Of a DNA stretch of 64,000 nt, positions 1-8,915 are shown piece after piece. The notes under the pieces were generated by a model that was given only the letters and a program-made list of their open reading frames with translations, searched no databases and was not told the origin of the DNA. The first letter of the stretch is position 1, and each line of letters begins with the position of its first letter. The position numbers and the translations under genes are program-made. Origin of the DNA: CAYRHN01 sp964424115 (lineage in GTDB: Bacteria > Chloroflexota > Anaerolineae > Anaerolineales > Anaerolineaceae); contig CAYRHN010000001.1 in the NCBI GenBank assembly GCA_964424115.1, forward strand, positions 397,537 to 461,536, given 5' to 3'.

Positions 1-48
1 TTCTTCCTTCAATTGCCGAATTCGGTATTTGTATTTATACTTAGAATC

Positions 49-1557
49 ATGTCCCATCGTACTCGAATCTTCTCAATCATTTTGTTATTGCTTTTGATCA
101 CTCTTCCCTATCTGCTTGCAATGACAGTTGATGACAAAATTTTCGGGGGGTTCTTATTGAACCCAATAGATGGTAACAGCTATTTAGCAAAAATGCAGCT
201 GGGATGGAATGGAGATTGGAAATTTCATCTTTTATACTCTGCTGATGTAAGCGAAGGCATTTATATATTTCTTTTCTATATTTTTCTAGGACATCTTGCA
301 AAGTGGTTGGGGATTTCTCTGATCGTCCTGTTTCATGCGGTCCGTATTCTGGCTAGTGCGTGGTTGATTTGGTCAATATGGAAATTCCTAAATTGGGCTT
401 TTTCGGAGTCCCCGCCCATTATCGACAAGCTGTTTTTCATAATCCTATTGGGGACCGGGCTGGGGTGGCTACCCTTCTTTTTTGGTGTAACGACATCTGA
501 TTTTTGGGTTGCAGAAGCTTTCCCGTTTCTCTCAATGTATGAAAATCCGCATTTCCCATTAGGGATGGCGTGTCTATTGTGGGTACTATTAGCCAACAAG
601 TACGGTTCTCCTACCAGGCAAATAATCCTGGCTATCAATGGATTTGCGCTCTCGATTATTATGCCTTTTGGACTGCTGATAGCTCTTATGGCAATTGGTG
701 GAGAAACCTTATGGCTGTGGTTCAAAGAAAGAAAATTGGCCCCGGGAAATTTGTTGTTCTTGTTGATAAGTGGCGCTCCTATTGTGGCTTACCAATATTG
801 GTTTACTCTACAAGATCCATTATTAAGAATTTGGAATTCTCAAAACCAAACACCTTCGCCATCCTTATGGGATTTTCTGATTTCTTTCTCGCCGGCGATA
901 GTTTTCGCAATCTATGAGGTTTGGCAATACAGAAAAAAAGTATTTGCTTCGGAACCTGTCCGTCTGCTGGCAATCTGGATGATCATAGGATTGATATTAA
1001 TTTACTTCCCGTTTGGGTTACAAAGGCGATTTATGTTTGCTTATGCCATTCCTTGTTTTGTGTTGGGAGGCATGGGCTTGCAGCAATTAATTAACCGATA
1101 CCGAAAGAAAGGTTTATGGCTTGTTTTTATTGGCTCTTCGATCATAACCACATTCTTGATCATCATGTTAGGAATATTCGGAATTCAATCGAGGAATTCA
1201 TTATTGTATTATGAGAAGAGTGAACAATTAGCTTTTGCTTGGATTATGGATAATACAGATGTCAATGCTGTATTTCTGAGTTCACCAGAGACCGGAATGT
1301 ATATTCCGGCTTTAACTGGCAGGAGAGTGGTCTACGGGCATCCCTTCGAGACGGCTAACGCTGAGACAGAGAAGGAATTTGTTGAGGATTTCTACGGGGC
1401 GCCCTGGGATATAATGGATGCCGGGCTCCTAAAGCAGCTAGGGGTAGATTATATTTTCTGGGGACCCCGAGAGGAAGAGATCAACGGATTACCGGCAAGT
1501 TGTCATGAGGTCTTCCGAGTAGAGGATGTTGTCATATGTGATCTGGCGGAGCCTTAA
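49..1557 (+). CDS. Polytopic membrane protein, glycosyltransferase-like tail (start uncertain)
   Basis: I do not recognise a named family. From the ATG at 49 the chain begins with a hydrophobic segment (residues ~6-25), followed by roughly ten more up to residue ~390. The last ~110 residues look soluble and contain VFLSSPETGMYIP and GVDYIFWG, the kind of tail seen in large GT-C-like envelope proteins, so handling of lipid-linked sugars is only an inference. The frame stays open to the left edge of the window (an in-frame TTG lies at 13), so the gene may begin outside it; 49 is preferred because it directly precedes the first membrane segment. The next gene starts with no gap, suggesting one transcription unit with the two YfhO genes. 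Confidence 0.62.
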   Translation: MSHRTRIFSIILLLLLITLPYLLAMTVDDKIFGGFLLNPIDGNSYLAKMQLGWNGDWKFHLLYSADVSEGIYIFLFYIFLGHLAKWLGISLIVLFHAVRILASAWLIWSIWKFLNWAFSESPPIIDKLFFIILLGTGLGWLPFFFGVTTSDFWVAEAFPFLSMYENPHFPLGMACLLWVLLANKYGSPTRQIILAINGFALSIIMPFGLLIALMAIGGETLWLWFKERKLAPGNLLFLLISGAPIVAYQYWFTLQDPLLRIWNSQNQTPSPSLWDFLISFSPAIVFAIYEVWQYRKKVFASEPVRLLAIWMIIGLILIYFPFGLQRRFMFAYAIPCFVLGGMGLQQLINRYRKKGLWLVFIGSSIITTFLIIMLGIFGIQSRNSLLYYEKSEQLAFAWIMDNTDVNAVFLSSPETGMYIPALTGRRVVYGHPFETANAETEKEFVEDFYGAPWDIMDAGLLKQLGVDYIFWGPREEEINGLPASCHEVFRVEDVVICDLAEP

Positions 1558-3744
1558 ATGAAAAAAAAATTCCTCCTCCTAATCCTGTTGACCATCCCTT
1601 TAATTATTTATATTCCGCATTTGAATGAGTTCGCTTATCCATTTCAGTCCCCGTATTCTGATGTCGCGGTAACTCATTTTCCCAATGCAGTTTATGTAAG
1701 GTATTCTTTGACAGAATGGGGGCAAATTCCTTTATGGTCTGAGACAATTCTTTCCGGTTACCCGTTTATTGCAAATCCATTGTCTGGTCTATTCTATTTT
1801 CCAGGTTGGTTACAATTTCTTTTAGATTTGCCATTGGCGTTTAACCTAACCATTCTAATTCATGTTGTATTGGCAGGGATTGGAATGTATCTGTTCTTGC
1901 GAGAAACGGGTTTTGACACCCTTCCAGCGATCACTGGCGGACTTATTTTTGAGCTGATGCCCAAGCTTTTTGGCCATTTTGCTGCAGGACACGTGACATT
2001 AGTTTATGCCGTGAGTTGGACGCCATGGCTTATGTTTGCTCAAAAAAGAAATCCATACAATTTTTCTATCTCGGCCGTCACGTCTTTTGTCTTGATTATT
2101 CTGGCTGATGTAAGATGGGCGGCGTATACTACAGTCTTATGGGGTTGTTATAGTTTTTATTTGACCGCTGGCTCAAAGAGAATTAAACATTGGCGTTTGT
2201 GCTTCAGAGAACTTATCCGAGAGGGGGGGAGATTTCTGGCTCAAGTGATTGTCGGGATCATGCTGGCTGCTCCACTCGTTCTGCTTCTATTTCAATATTC
2301 TTCATTATCTACAAGAAGTGAAATGATTGGCTCTGATGTCTTGATCAATTCTCTTCCACCATTAAATATGATTGGACTTATTTTCCCAAATTTTGGCTCT
2401 TATGCAGAATGGTTGGTATATCCAGGTGCCGTTTCAATTCTGATGTTTGTTTGGGTTCTTGTTGTGCCATCTTTGAGAGGACAATACAGATTTTGGATAG
2501 CTGTCTTGGCATTCAGTTTGCTGGCTTCCTTGGGTAGTTACAATCCGTTATTATCATGGGTTTTTACGCTTCCCGGGGTCAATCAATTGCGGGTACCAAG
2601 CCGCCTATTGTTCATCAGCGGGTTTGCATTTTCTTTTTTGTCCGCCGGGGGAATACAATGGTGGGTGAAAGATCGTGATAGTCTACCTTCTTTCATGAAG
2701 AAGAAATTCACCTGGTTGGTAATTCTGGTATTTATTGTCTGGGTAATCACGTTTGGCATGTGGTTTTTGTTAAAGCAATTCCCTGTAGAATTTATATGGG
2801 GAAGTGTTGTTATCACATCTGTAGTATTCCTGTTAATTATGAGAATGAGAAATATAATTGGAAGGGATGTGCTGGCGGTCGGGATTATTCTAATCACTAT
2901 TATTGATCTGGTTGGCGTTGGTCTTACTCAATTTAATTTCCGAACCAAGGTTGATGTCTTGTCGGAGGGTATTGATCTTTCAGCTGCGCCCGTTGATTTG
3001 CAGGAAAACAGAGTGTATTCGGAAGATTACAACTCGTTGCCGCAACAGATGTCGGCTGAGCATAATCTACGTTTAATAGGAGGTGCAGATCCGCTTCAAT
3101 TGAGAGCTTACGTTAATTATTTCAGTATGGCTTCTGGAATCCCGGTAACCCATTACAGTATTTTGCTTCCCCCGTCAGCATCAGATCTGGGTGTAATTGA
3201 TTATGGTCAATTCACTCCCAATCCAGTTTTGCTAGGAAAATTGAATGTGCGATATTTGATTACAGACCACGATGTGGAGATTCGGGATCTGATTCTGATA
3301 AATACAACAAATTCGTATAGAATCTACGAAAATCTTGATCTACGGCCGGCCGCATGGGTTCAACCCGAATTAGATAGCCCAACTGATTATAAGCAGGTTC
3401 TTTCAACCTCCAGAACGCCCAACCAGGTCCTTGTTCGTGCTGAAGGCCCCGGCTACTTGGTTCTATCGGAAATCAACTATCCTGGATGGAAGGTTAGCGT
3501 TGACAACAAGATTGACGATGTGTTGTCAGTTGATGGACTTTTTCGATCTGTAAAGTTGGACGCGGGGGTTCACAATGTCAAGTTTAGTTTTGAGCCCCCT
3601 TTGTTATTCATGGGGATTATTATTCAAGTAATGACCGTTATTGGACTTGTGGTTTTCTGGATCATCCATGGACAGATGCCCAAAGAGAACAGCAGCGATC
3701 CAATTTTCCTTTATCCAGAAACAGAGAAATGTGACAATGAGTAA
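1558..3744 (+). CDS. YfhO family membrane protein
   Basis: Large membrane protein of 728 residues with about a dozen hydrophobic helices and a C-terminal beta-rich domain (about residues 610-690) carrying the family hallmark YPGWKVSVDN, followed by a final membrane helix at ~690-710. YfhO proteins are GT-C-fold glycosyltransferase-like proteins; in Gram-positives YfhO acts in glycosylation of teichoic acids, but the substrate here is unknown. The ATG directly follows the stop of the upstream gene, with GGAG about 7 bases ahead of it. A second YfhO paralogue overlaps its 3' end, so the two probably work on the same surface glycan. Confidence 0.8.
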   Translation: MKKKFLLLILLTIPLIIYIPHLNEFAYPFQSPYSDVAVTHFPNAVYVRYSLTEWGQIPLWSETILSGYPFIANPLSGLFYFPGWLQFLLDLPLAFNLTILIHVVLAGIGMYLFLRETGFDTLPAITGGLIFELMPKLFGHFAAGHVTLVYAVSWTPWLMFAQKRNPYNFSISAVTSFVLIILADVRWAAYTTVLWGCYSFYLTAGSKRIKHWRLCFRELIREGGRFLAQVIVGIMLAAPLVLLLFQYSSLSTRSEMIGSDVLINSLPPLNMIGLIFPNFGSYAEWLVYPGAVSILMFVWVLVVPSLRGQYRFWIAVLAFSLLASLGSYNPLLSWVFTLPGVNQLRVPSRLLFISGFAFSFLSAGGIQWWVKDRDSLPSFMKKKFTWLVILVFIVWVITFGMWFLLKQFPVEFIWGSVVITSVVFLLIMRMRNIIGRDVLAVGIILITIIDLVGVGLTQFNFRTKVDVLSEGIDLSAAPVDLQENRVYSEDYNSLPQQMSAEHNLRLIGGADPLQLRAYVNYFSMASGIPVTHYSILLPPSASDLGVIDYGQFTPNPVLLGKLNVRYLITDHDVEIRDLILINTTNSYRIYENLDLRPAAWVQPELDSPTDYKQVLSTSRTPNQVLVRAEGPGYLVLSEINYPGWKVSVDNKIDDVLSVDGLFRSVKLDAGVHNVKFSFEPPLLFMGIIIQVMTVIGLVVFWIIHGQMPKENSSDPIFLYPETEKCDNE

Positions 3745-6130
3745 ATTTATATTGAAGCACAGGGTTGAATTTATCACCGCTTTTCCACCCGTTTTGTTAT
3801 TCCTTATCCCATTAATCTGTGGAAAAGTGATTTTCTGGGGAACTCCATCTTTTCAATTTATTCCATGGCAAAGTTATATCGTTCAGAATATCGTTGCTGG
3901 AAATTCCGTCTTGTGGAATCCTTTGAATGGGATGGGCGCCCCTCTGGTGGCGAATTACCAGGTGGGATTCTATTACCCACTGAATTGGCTATTATACATT
4001 TTGGGGTTTTTAGGTGGGGGAGGATGGATTGCATGGGGATATTCACTACTTAGCGTTTTTCATTTAGTGTGGGCGGGCTGGGGGATGGCAATGCTTATGC
4101 GCCGATTAGAGGTGGGCGAATTCGGCCAGGTTATTGCCGGAATTTCTTTTGAGTTGTGTGGGTTCCTTGTTGGGCGTCTGGAATTCTTTAGTATTATCTG
4201 GGCTGTTTCCTGGCTACCCTGGATCATTCGCGCGGTTAGCAAGATCGCAGCGCCGGTTCACTCTATAACGACTGAAGACAAAGATAAACTTCCCCCGTGG
4301 ATACTCTTAGAATTAATCTTATGTCTGACCATGCAACTTCTAGCCGGACACGCCCAAATTACCTGGTACACATGGATATTGACGGGGGTGTGGTTAGTCG
4401 TAGGATTATCTATACGCGGTAATTGGCGGGTGGTTTGCCTTGGCGTGCTCAGGTTCGTATTTGCGGTATCTATTGCAATAATCATTTCGTCCGTTCAGCT
4501 TTTACCTACGGCAGAATATTTGGCACAATCGCAGCGCTCGGATGCAGTTGCTTATGACAATGCAATGACATATTCTTTCTGGCCTTGGCGAATAGCTACT
4601 ATTGCGGCGCCTGATTTGTTTGGAAATCCCGGGGTCGGAACCTATTGGGGGTATGCCAGTTATTGGGAGGATGCTCTATATTTTGGCTTTCTTCCTCTCG
4701 CTCTTGCTTTAAGTACCTTGTCCCAGCTTTTTAAGAGACACGAGAATGATCAGGGGACTGCGAAGTATTCCACGTTGATAAGACTTTCATGGTCTCTAAT
4801 ATTATTGGTATTAATTTTGGCAATGGGTAAATTCACGCCAATTTTCCCATTCTTATATAACAACGCGCCCACGTTTAACATGTTCAATTCTCCGACCAGA
4901 TGGATGATTATTGCTCAATTTCTATTGATTGTGTTAGCTAGTGTCGCTGGAGATAATTGGCGCACCCCTTCCAAAAAAATTCGGAACCGGTGGAAGTTGA
5001 TTTTCACAGCAGCGCTCGCGCTTACTCTGGGTGCAATTGTGGCTTGGTTTGCACTTAAGTCCATCGAGACTACTTTAGTGCAATCAACGGTAATTGCTGG
5101 GGGTTCTGCACTCGCGGCTAGCCTTTGTGTAATTTTGATGCCGCGAGAGAATAACGCGAGAAAAATGAATATTTGGAGATCGGTTGTTGTAGGATGGATC
5201 GCATTGGATCTTCTTGTGTTCTCGTCTTTTCTTGTACCGATTACAAACCAGTCGCTATTTACCGAAACCAACGATCCGACTTGGGGTAATCTTACACAAG
5301 AAAACGGGGAAAGATTGTTTATATCAAAACATGATGAGTATTTGATCAAGTATTCCAGGATATTAAGATTCAAGGATTTCCGCCCTATTGAGCAAGTGGA
5401 TGTCATAAAAAAAATCCTGCTTCCAAACATGAATCTTCTACATGGAGTTCCTTCTGTAAATAACTTTGATCCGCTTGTCCCCGAGCGGTATGCTCGATGG
5501 ATGGCGAACTTAGAAAATTTGCCAGATGACGAATTGATCAATTGGCTTAAATTGATGAATGTGGGTGTGTGGGAGCAGAGAATTATTACATTACCACAAG
5601 GTGTACGGTTTGTAAAATTGGAGGCTTGGGGGAGGTATCAATGGTATGATAATTTCACTAGCGTTCAAAATGCTGATGAGGCATGGGAGATTCTCTGCAA
5701 TGAGGTAAAAGCAATAAAGTCGGGAGAGAAGCTTAAGAAAGCAATCATTGAGGTCCCAGCGGGAAATGAGTTTAAAACAAATAGTCAGAACGAAAAGACT
5801 ATCCAACCAATAACTCGAGAGATAGTAAATAAACCGGGATATTTGGAATTAAATGTAAATTTTTCGGGAAGCGGAATTCTTGTAATTGCAGATACGTGGT
5901 ATCCTGGGTGGCAGGTACTTGTGGATGGACAAGAACGCGAATTGCTTCGCGCAAACTACCTGTTTATGGGTGTGATTTTAGACAAGGGTGACCACCAGGT
6001 TATTTTTCGATATTCGCCTAATTCCTCTGTGTTGGGCGGGATTTTAACGATTGGGGGGTGTGTGTTTTTGATTTCTTCATATATAATTCAGAGAACGAAA
6101 AAAGAAAAATATTCCCGGAAGGAAAAATAA
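3737..6130 (+). CDS. YfhO family membrane protein (paralogue)
   Basis: 797 residues and, like its neighbour, multi-spanning with a C-terminal soluble domain holding the hallmark WYPGWQVLVDGQ (about residues 720-735) and a last membrane helix near residue 770. The frame is open further upstream to 3641, but the ATG at 3737 (MSKFILKH) begins just before the first hydrophobic segment and overlaps the previous stop by only 8 bases, typical of translational coupling. A longer start would bury ~100 bases of the upstream gene. Predicted role is transfer of a sugar from a lipid donor on the outer face of the membrane; donor and acceptor cannot be told from the sequence. Confidence 0.8.
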   Translation: MSKFILKHRVEFITAFPPVLLFLIPLICGKVIFWGTPSFQFIPWQSYIVQNIVAGNSVLWNPLNGMGAPLVANYQVGFYYPLNWLLYILGFLGGGGWIAWGYSLLSVFHLVWAGWGMAMLMRRLEVGEFGQVIAGISFELCGFLVGRLEFFSIIWAVSWLPWIIRAVSKIAAPVHSITTEDKDKLPPWILLELILCLTMQLLAGHAQITWYTWILTGVWLVVGLSIRGNWRVVCLGVLRFVFAVSIAIIISSVQLLPTAEYLAQSQRSDAVAYDNAMTYSFWPWRIATIAAPDLFGNPGVGTYWGYASYWEDALYFGFLPLALALSTLSQLFKRHENDQGTAKYSTLIRLSWSLILLVLILAMGKFTPIFPFLYNNAPTFNMFNSPTRWMIIAQFLLIVLASVAGDNWRTPSKKIRNRWKLIFTAALALTLGAIVAWFALKSIETTLVQSTVIAGGSALAASLCVILMPRENNARKMNIWRSVVVGWIALDLLVFSSFLVPITNQSLFTETNDPTWGNLTQENGERLFISKHDEYLIKYSRILRFKDFRPIEQVDVIKKILLPNMNLLHGVPSVNNFDPLVPERYARWMANLENLPDDELINWLKLMNVGVWEQRIITLPQGVRFVKLEAWGRYQWYDNFTSVQNADEAWEILCNEVKAIKSGEKLKKAIIEVPAGNEFKTNSQNEKTIQPITREIVNKPGYLELNVNFSGSGILVIADTWYPGWQVLVDGQERELLRANYLFMGVILDKGDHQVIFRYSPNSSVLGGILTIGGCVFLISSYIIQRTKKEKYSRKEK

Positions 6131-6132
6131 AC

Positions 6133-7119
6133 ATGTCTGAGATGATGGATGCAAATATCGCACAAGTTCGTCCTTTTGCTCAACATATTATCCAAAACCT
6201 TGAAAAAGTAATTGTTGGAAAACGTAATGTTTTAGATCTAATAATAGTTGGTTTATTATGCCAGGGGCACTTATTGATTGAGGATGTTCCGGGCGTGGGA
6301 AAAACAATGGTGGCGCGCAGCCTTGCGAAATCATTAGGTTGTCAATTCAGCCGGATTCAATTCACGCCGGATATGTTGCCCAGCGATGTTACCGGTGTCT
6401 CGATATTTAATCAGGTAACGAGGCAATTTGAATTTCGACCAGGGCCAGTGATGGCTCAGATTGTATTGGCGGACGAGATCAACCGCGCAACTCCCAAGAC
6501 GCAATCGGCATTATTAGAAGCCATGGAAGAGCGTCAGGTTACTGTGGACGGAATTACGCATAAGCTTCCTCAACACTTTATGGTGTTGGCTACAGAAAAT
6601 CCAATTGAGTATGAAGGCACATTTCCCTTACCCGAGGCTCAATTGGACCGGTTTTTGATGCGAATACGCCTGGGATATCCGGGGGTAACAGACGAGATTC
6701 GTGTTTTGGAAATACAACAATTGCATCATCCGATCGAAGATCTCGAAGCAGTTGTTACTTCAGACGAACTGCAACTGGTACAGGAAGCGGTTAAGCACGT
6801 TTATGTTTCTGCGGGGATTAAGAGATACATGGTTGAGTTGACCAGGGCAACACGAGAAAGCTCGGATGTTTATCTAGGGGCAAGCCCTCGAGGCAGTCTT
6901 GGATTATTCCGCACTGCACAAGCTAAGGCCGCGGTTGATGGGCGCGATTATGTATTACCCGATGATGTAAAAGTTATGGCAGAGTATGTATTGGCGCATC
7001 GTACCATGGTCAGCCCCGCTGCTCGTCTACGAGACATCACGGCCGCGCAGGTCATTGCTGGAATTCTATCAAAAACACCTGTTCCCGGTGGTGATTTGGG
7101 CCGCAAGGGTGATATTTAG
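6133..7119 (+). CDS. MoxR family AAA+ ATPase
   Basis: 328-residue AAA+ ATPase of the MoxR family, chaperone-like proteins that help mature or activate partner proteins carrying VWA/DUF58 domains. Walker A GVGKT is at residues 54-58, Walker B ADEINRA at 113-119 with acidic D114/E115, followed by the sensor-1 stretch ATENPIEYEG near 156 and the conserved LPEAQLDRFLM. The ATG at 6133 has an excellent Shine-Dalgarno (GGAAGGA at 6117-6123); the open frame runs 75 bases further upstream into the YfhO gene but that start has no support. The DUF58 gene follows 6 bases downstream, the usual MoxR partner. Confidence 0.93.
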   Translation: MSEMMDANIAQVRPFAQHIIQNLEKVIVGKRNVLDLIIVGLLCQGHLLIEDVPGVGKTMVARSLAKSLGCQFSRIQFTPDMLPSDVTGVSIFNQVTRQFEFRPGPVMAQIVLADEINRATPKTQSALLEAMEERQVTVDGITHKLPQHFMVLATENPIEYEGTFPLPEAQLDRFLMRIRLGYPGVTDEIRVLEIQQLHHPIEDLEAVVTSDELQLVQEAVKHVYVSAGIKRYMVELTRATRESSDVYLGASPRGSLGLFRTAQAKAAVDGRDYVLPDDVKVMAEYVLAHRTMVSPAARLRDITAAQVIAGILSKTPVPGGDLGRKGDI

Positions 7120-7125
7120 TACTGA

Positions 7126-8394
7126 ATGAGACCCAAGAAAACGTTTTGGATTGTCCTGCTGGTGCTCTTGGGAGCATTTTTGGGAGCACTCACGACGAAA
7201 TCGGATATATATAGCCGGTTGGTCTATTTTTGTATTGGCCTAATCATTTTTAGCGCGATTTGGACCCATTTTTCCGTCCAAGGAATTGATGTGAAGCGCG
7301 AAGCCAAAGGACTGAGACAGCAATTAGGGGAAGTCTTTGAAGAAAAATACGAAATAAGAAATCTGTACCGAATGATTCGGTTTCTTATCGAAATAAAAGA
7401 TGGTTCAGATATGCCAATACCTGCAGGATCTCGGGCGATATCTTGGATAGAGCCCAAGGAAGTGCGAAAATATTCTTCGTATACTTTGCTCACCCAACGA
7501 GGAGAATTCACGTTAGGGCCAACCCTCATTTCTTCTGGCGATCCATTCGGTATGTTTGGAATTATAAGAGAAATTGGCAAGGGCGAAAAATTAGTTGTTT
7601 TACCTTATCTTGTAAGAATTCATCGCTTCCCTTTCCCTCCTGGGCTCTTACCCGGCGGAAGGGCTTTAAGAAGAAAGACCCACGAGGTCACGCCTCATGC
7701 TGCCGGGATTCGGGAATACGCATCAGGAGATTCCCTCAGTCGTATCCATTGGGCTAGCACAGCACGAAAAGGTGATCTAATGGTGAAGGAGTTTGAACAA
7801 GATCCTCAGTCTGATGTATGGATTATTATCGATGGAGAGAAAAGCGCACATTATCGCAGAGAATTAGATATTGACGGGGGAAAAGTGGACAAGATATGGC
7901 TTTGGAGGCATCGATTTGATATCACTCTTCCCATGGATACTTTTGAATATTGTGTAAGTTTAGCCGCGTCAATTAGCGGTTATTTTATACGGGATGGACA
8001 AGCAGTTGGCCTAGCTTGCGCAGGCCAAATTTTAACCGTTCTTCCTGCGGAAAAGGGAGTTCGTCAACAAGATAAAATTTTAGAAACCCTGGCGTTTTTA
8101 CATTGTGCTGGAAACATGCCGCTGCATGGACTTGTTCAGGCGCAAGTCCAGCATATTCAAAGAGGTAGTACGGTAGTCCTGGTGACTGCATCCAATAATG
8201 ACAGCGTGGCCTATTCAGCACAGTCATTGCTTTCTCGTAATTTACGCCCAGTGGTTGTCTTTGTCGACCCCGAATCGTTTGGCGGAGCAGCATCAGTCAG
8301 GAATATGGCGTTGAGTCTTAGAAATAAGAATATCCCCGTGGTACTTATCTCGCGCGGGGATGATTTAGGGATGGCTCTCGAGCGAACCATTTAA
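7126..8394 (+). CDS. DUF58 domain-containing protein
   Basis: 422 residues: two hydrophobic helices near the N-terminus (about 7-24 and 29-48), a beta-rich stretch, then the DUF58 core with the hallmark GIREYASGDSLSRIHWASTA (about residues 193-212) and the VWA-like strand VWIIIDGEKSAHY. DUF58 proteins are membrane-anchored partners of MoxR ATPases; the usual third member, a transglutaminase-like membrane protein, is absent here. The two-gene unit follows the YfhO genes on the same strand, so a role in envelope assembly is plausible but inferred. Its last bases overlap the convergent moaB gene by 4 bases, leaving no room for a classical terminator between them. Confidence 0.88.
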   Translation: MRPKKTFWIVLLVLLGAFLGALTTKSDIYSRLVYFCIGLIIFSAIWTHFSVQGIDVKREAKGLRQQLGEVFEEKYEIRNLYRMIRFLIEIKDGSDMPIPAGSRAISWIEPKEVRKYSSYTLLTQRGEFTLGPTLISSGDPFGMFGIIREIGKGEKLVVLPYLVRIHRFPFPPGLLPGGRALRRKTHEVTPHAAGIREYASGDSLSRIHWASTARKGDLMVKEFEQDPQSDVWIIIDGEKSAHYRRELDIDGGKVDKIWLWRHRFDITLPMDTFEYCVSLAASISGYFIRDGQAVGLACAGQILTVLPAEKGVRQQDKILETLAFLHCAGNMPLHGLVQAQVQHIQRGSTVVLVTASNNDSVAYSAQSLLSRNLRPVVVFVDPESFGGAASVRNMALSLRNKNIPVVLISRGDDLGMALERTI

Positions 8395-8915
8395 CCTGTA
8401 AGACTCGCAGAGAAATGGCCGGCCTCAGAAGATGGGTCGTTCCGTATTAATTGAACGGCATGGGGGATTACTTCTTGAAACGCAGCGAGATTTTCAACCG
8501 CTGCTTTAGGGCTACCTGGAAGGTTTACAATTAGTGTAGAATATCTTGTGCCCGCTATTGCTCTGGAAAGCATGGCGTGAGGATTGATTGCCGCGCTTAT
8601 TGATCTCATTGCCTCTGGAATTCCCGGTACCAGTCTTTGAATAACCTTAAGTGTGGCTTCGGGAGTAACATCGCTGGGAGATAGGCCCGTTCCTCCGGTT
8701 GTTAAGATAAGATCAAACTCACTGGAATCCGACCATTCTATCAAGGTATTGACCAATTGATCCAAATCATCAGGAATGATTGTGGAGCGGATAACCTTCC
8801 AACCCAGTTTTGTTACCGCCTGGTTGAGTGCAGGCCCTGAAGCGTCGGGGCGCTCACCGCGTGCCGATCTGTCGGAAACGGTAATTATTCCGACTCGTGT
8901 AGGATCAACTTTCAT
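8391..8915 (-). CDS. moaB: MoaB/MogA family molybdopterin adenylyltransferase
   Basis: 174-residue protein of the MogA/MoaB family, which adenylylates molybdopterin before metal insertion. Hallmarks are GIITVSDRSARGE near the N-terminus, the substrate-binding loop TTGGTGLSPSDVTPEA (about residues 72-87) and the C-terminal NLPGSPKA. The open frame reaches 8969, but ATGs at 8921 and 8915 just precede the conserved core; 8915 is chosen because GGGG lies ~6 bases ahead. It overlaps the end of the PHP gene by 11 bases, implying translational coupling. It probably serves the molybdenum/tungsten enzymes elsewhere in this window, since no other pterin-adenylating gene is present. Confidence 0.88.
   Translation of the reverse strand: MKVDPTRVGIITVSDRSARGERPDASGPALNQAVTKLGWKVIRSTIIPDDLDQLVNTLIEWSDSSEFDLILTTGGTGLSPSDVTPEATLKVIQRLVPGIPEAMRSISAAINPHAMLSRAIAGTRYSTLIVNLPGSPKAAVENLAAFQEVIPHAVQLIRNDPSSEAGHFSASLTG

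Noticed and set aside
4915..5541. 208-residue minus-strand frame
   Set aside because: Lies wholly antisense to the YfhO paralogue and shows no family pattern.
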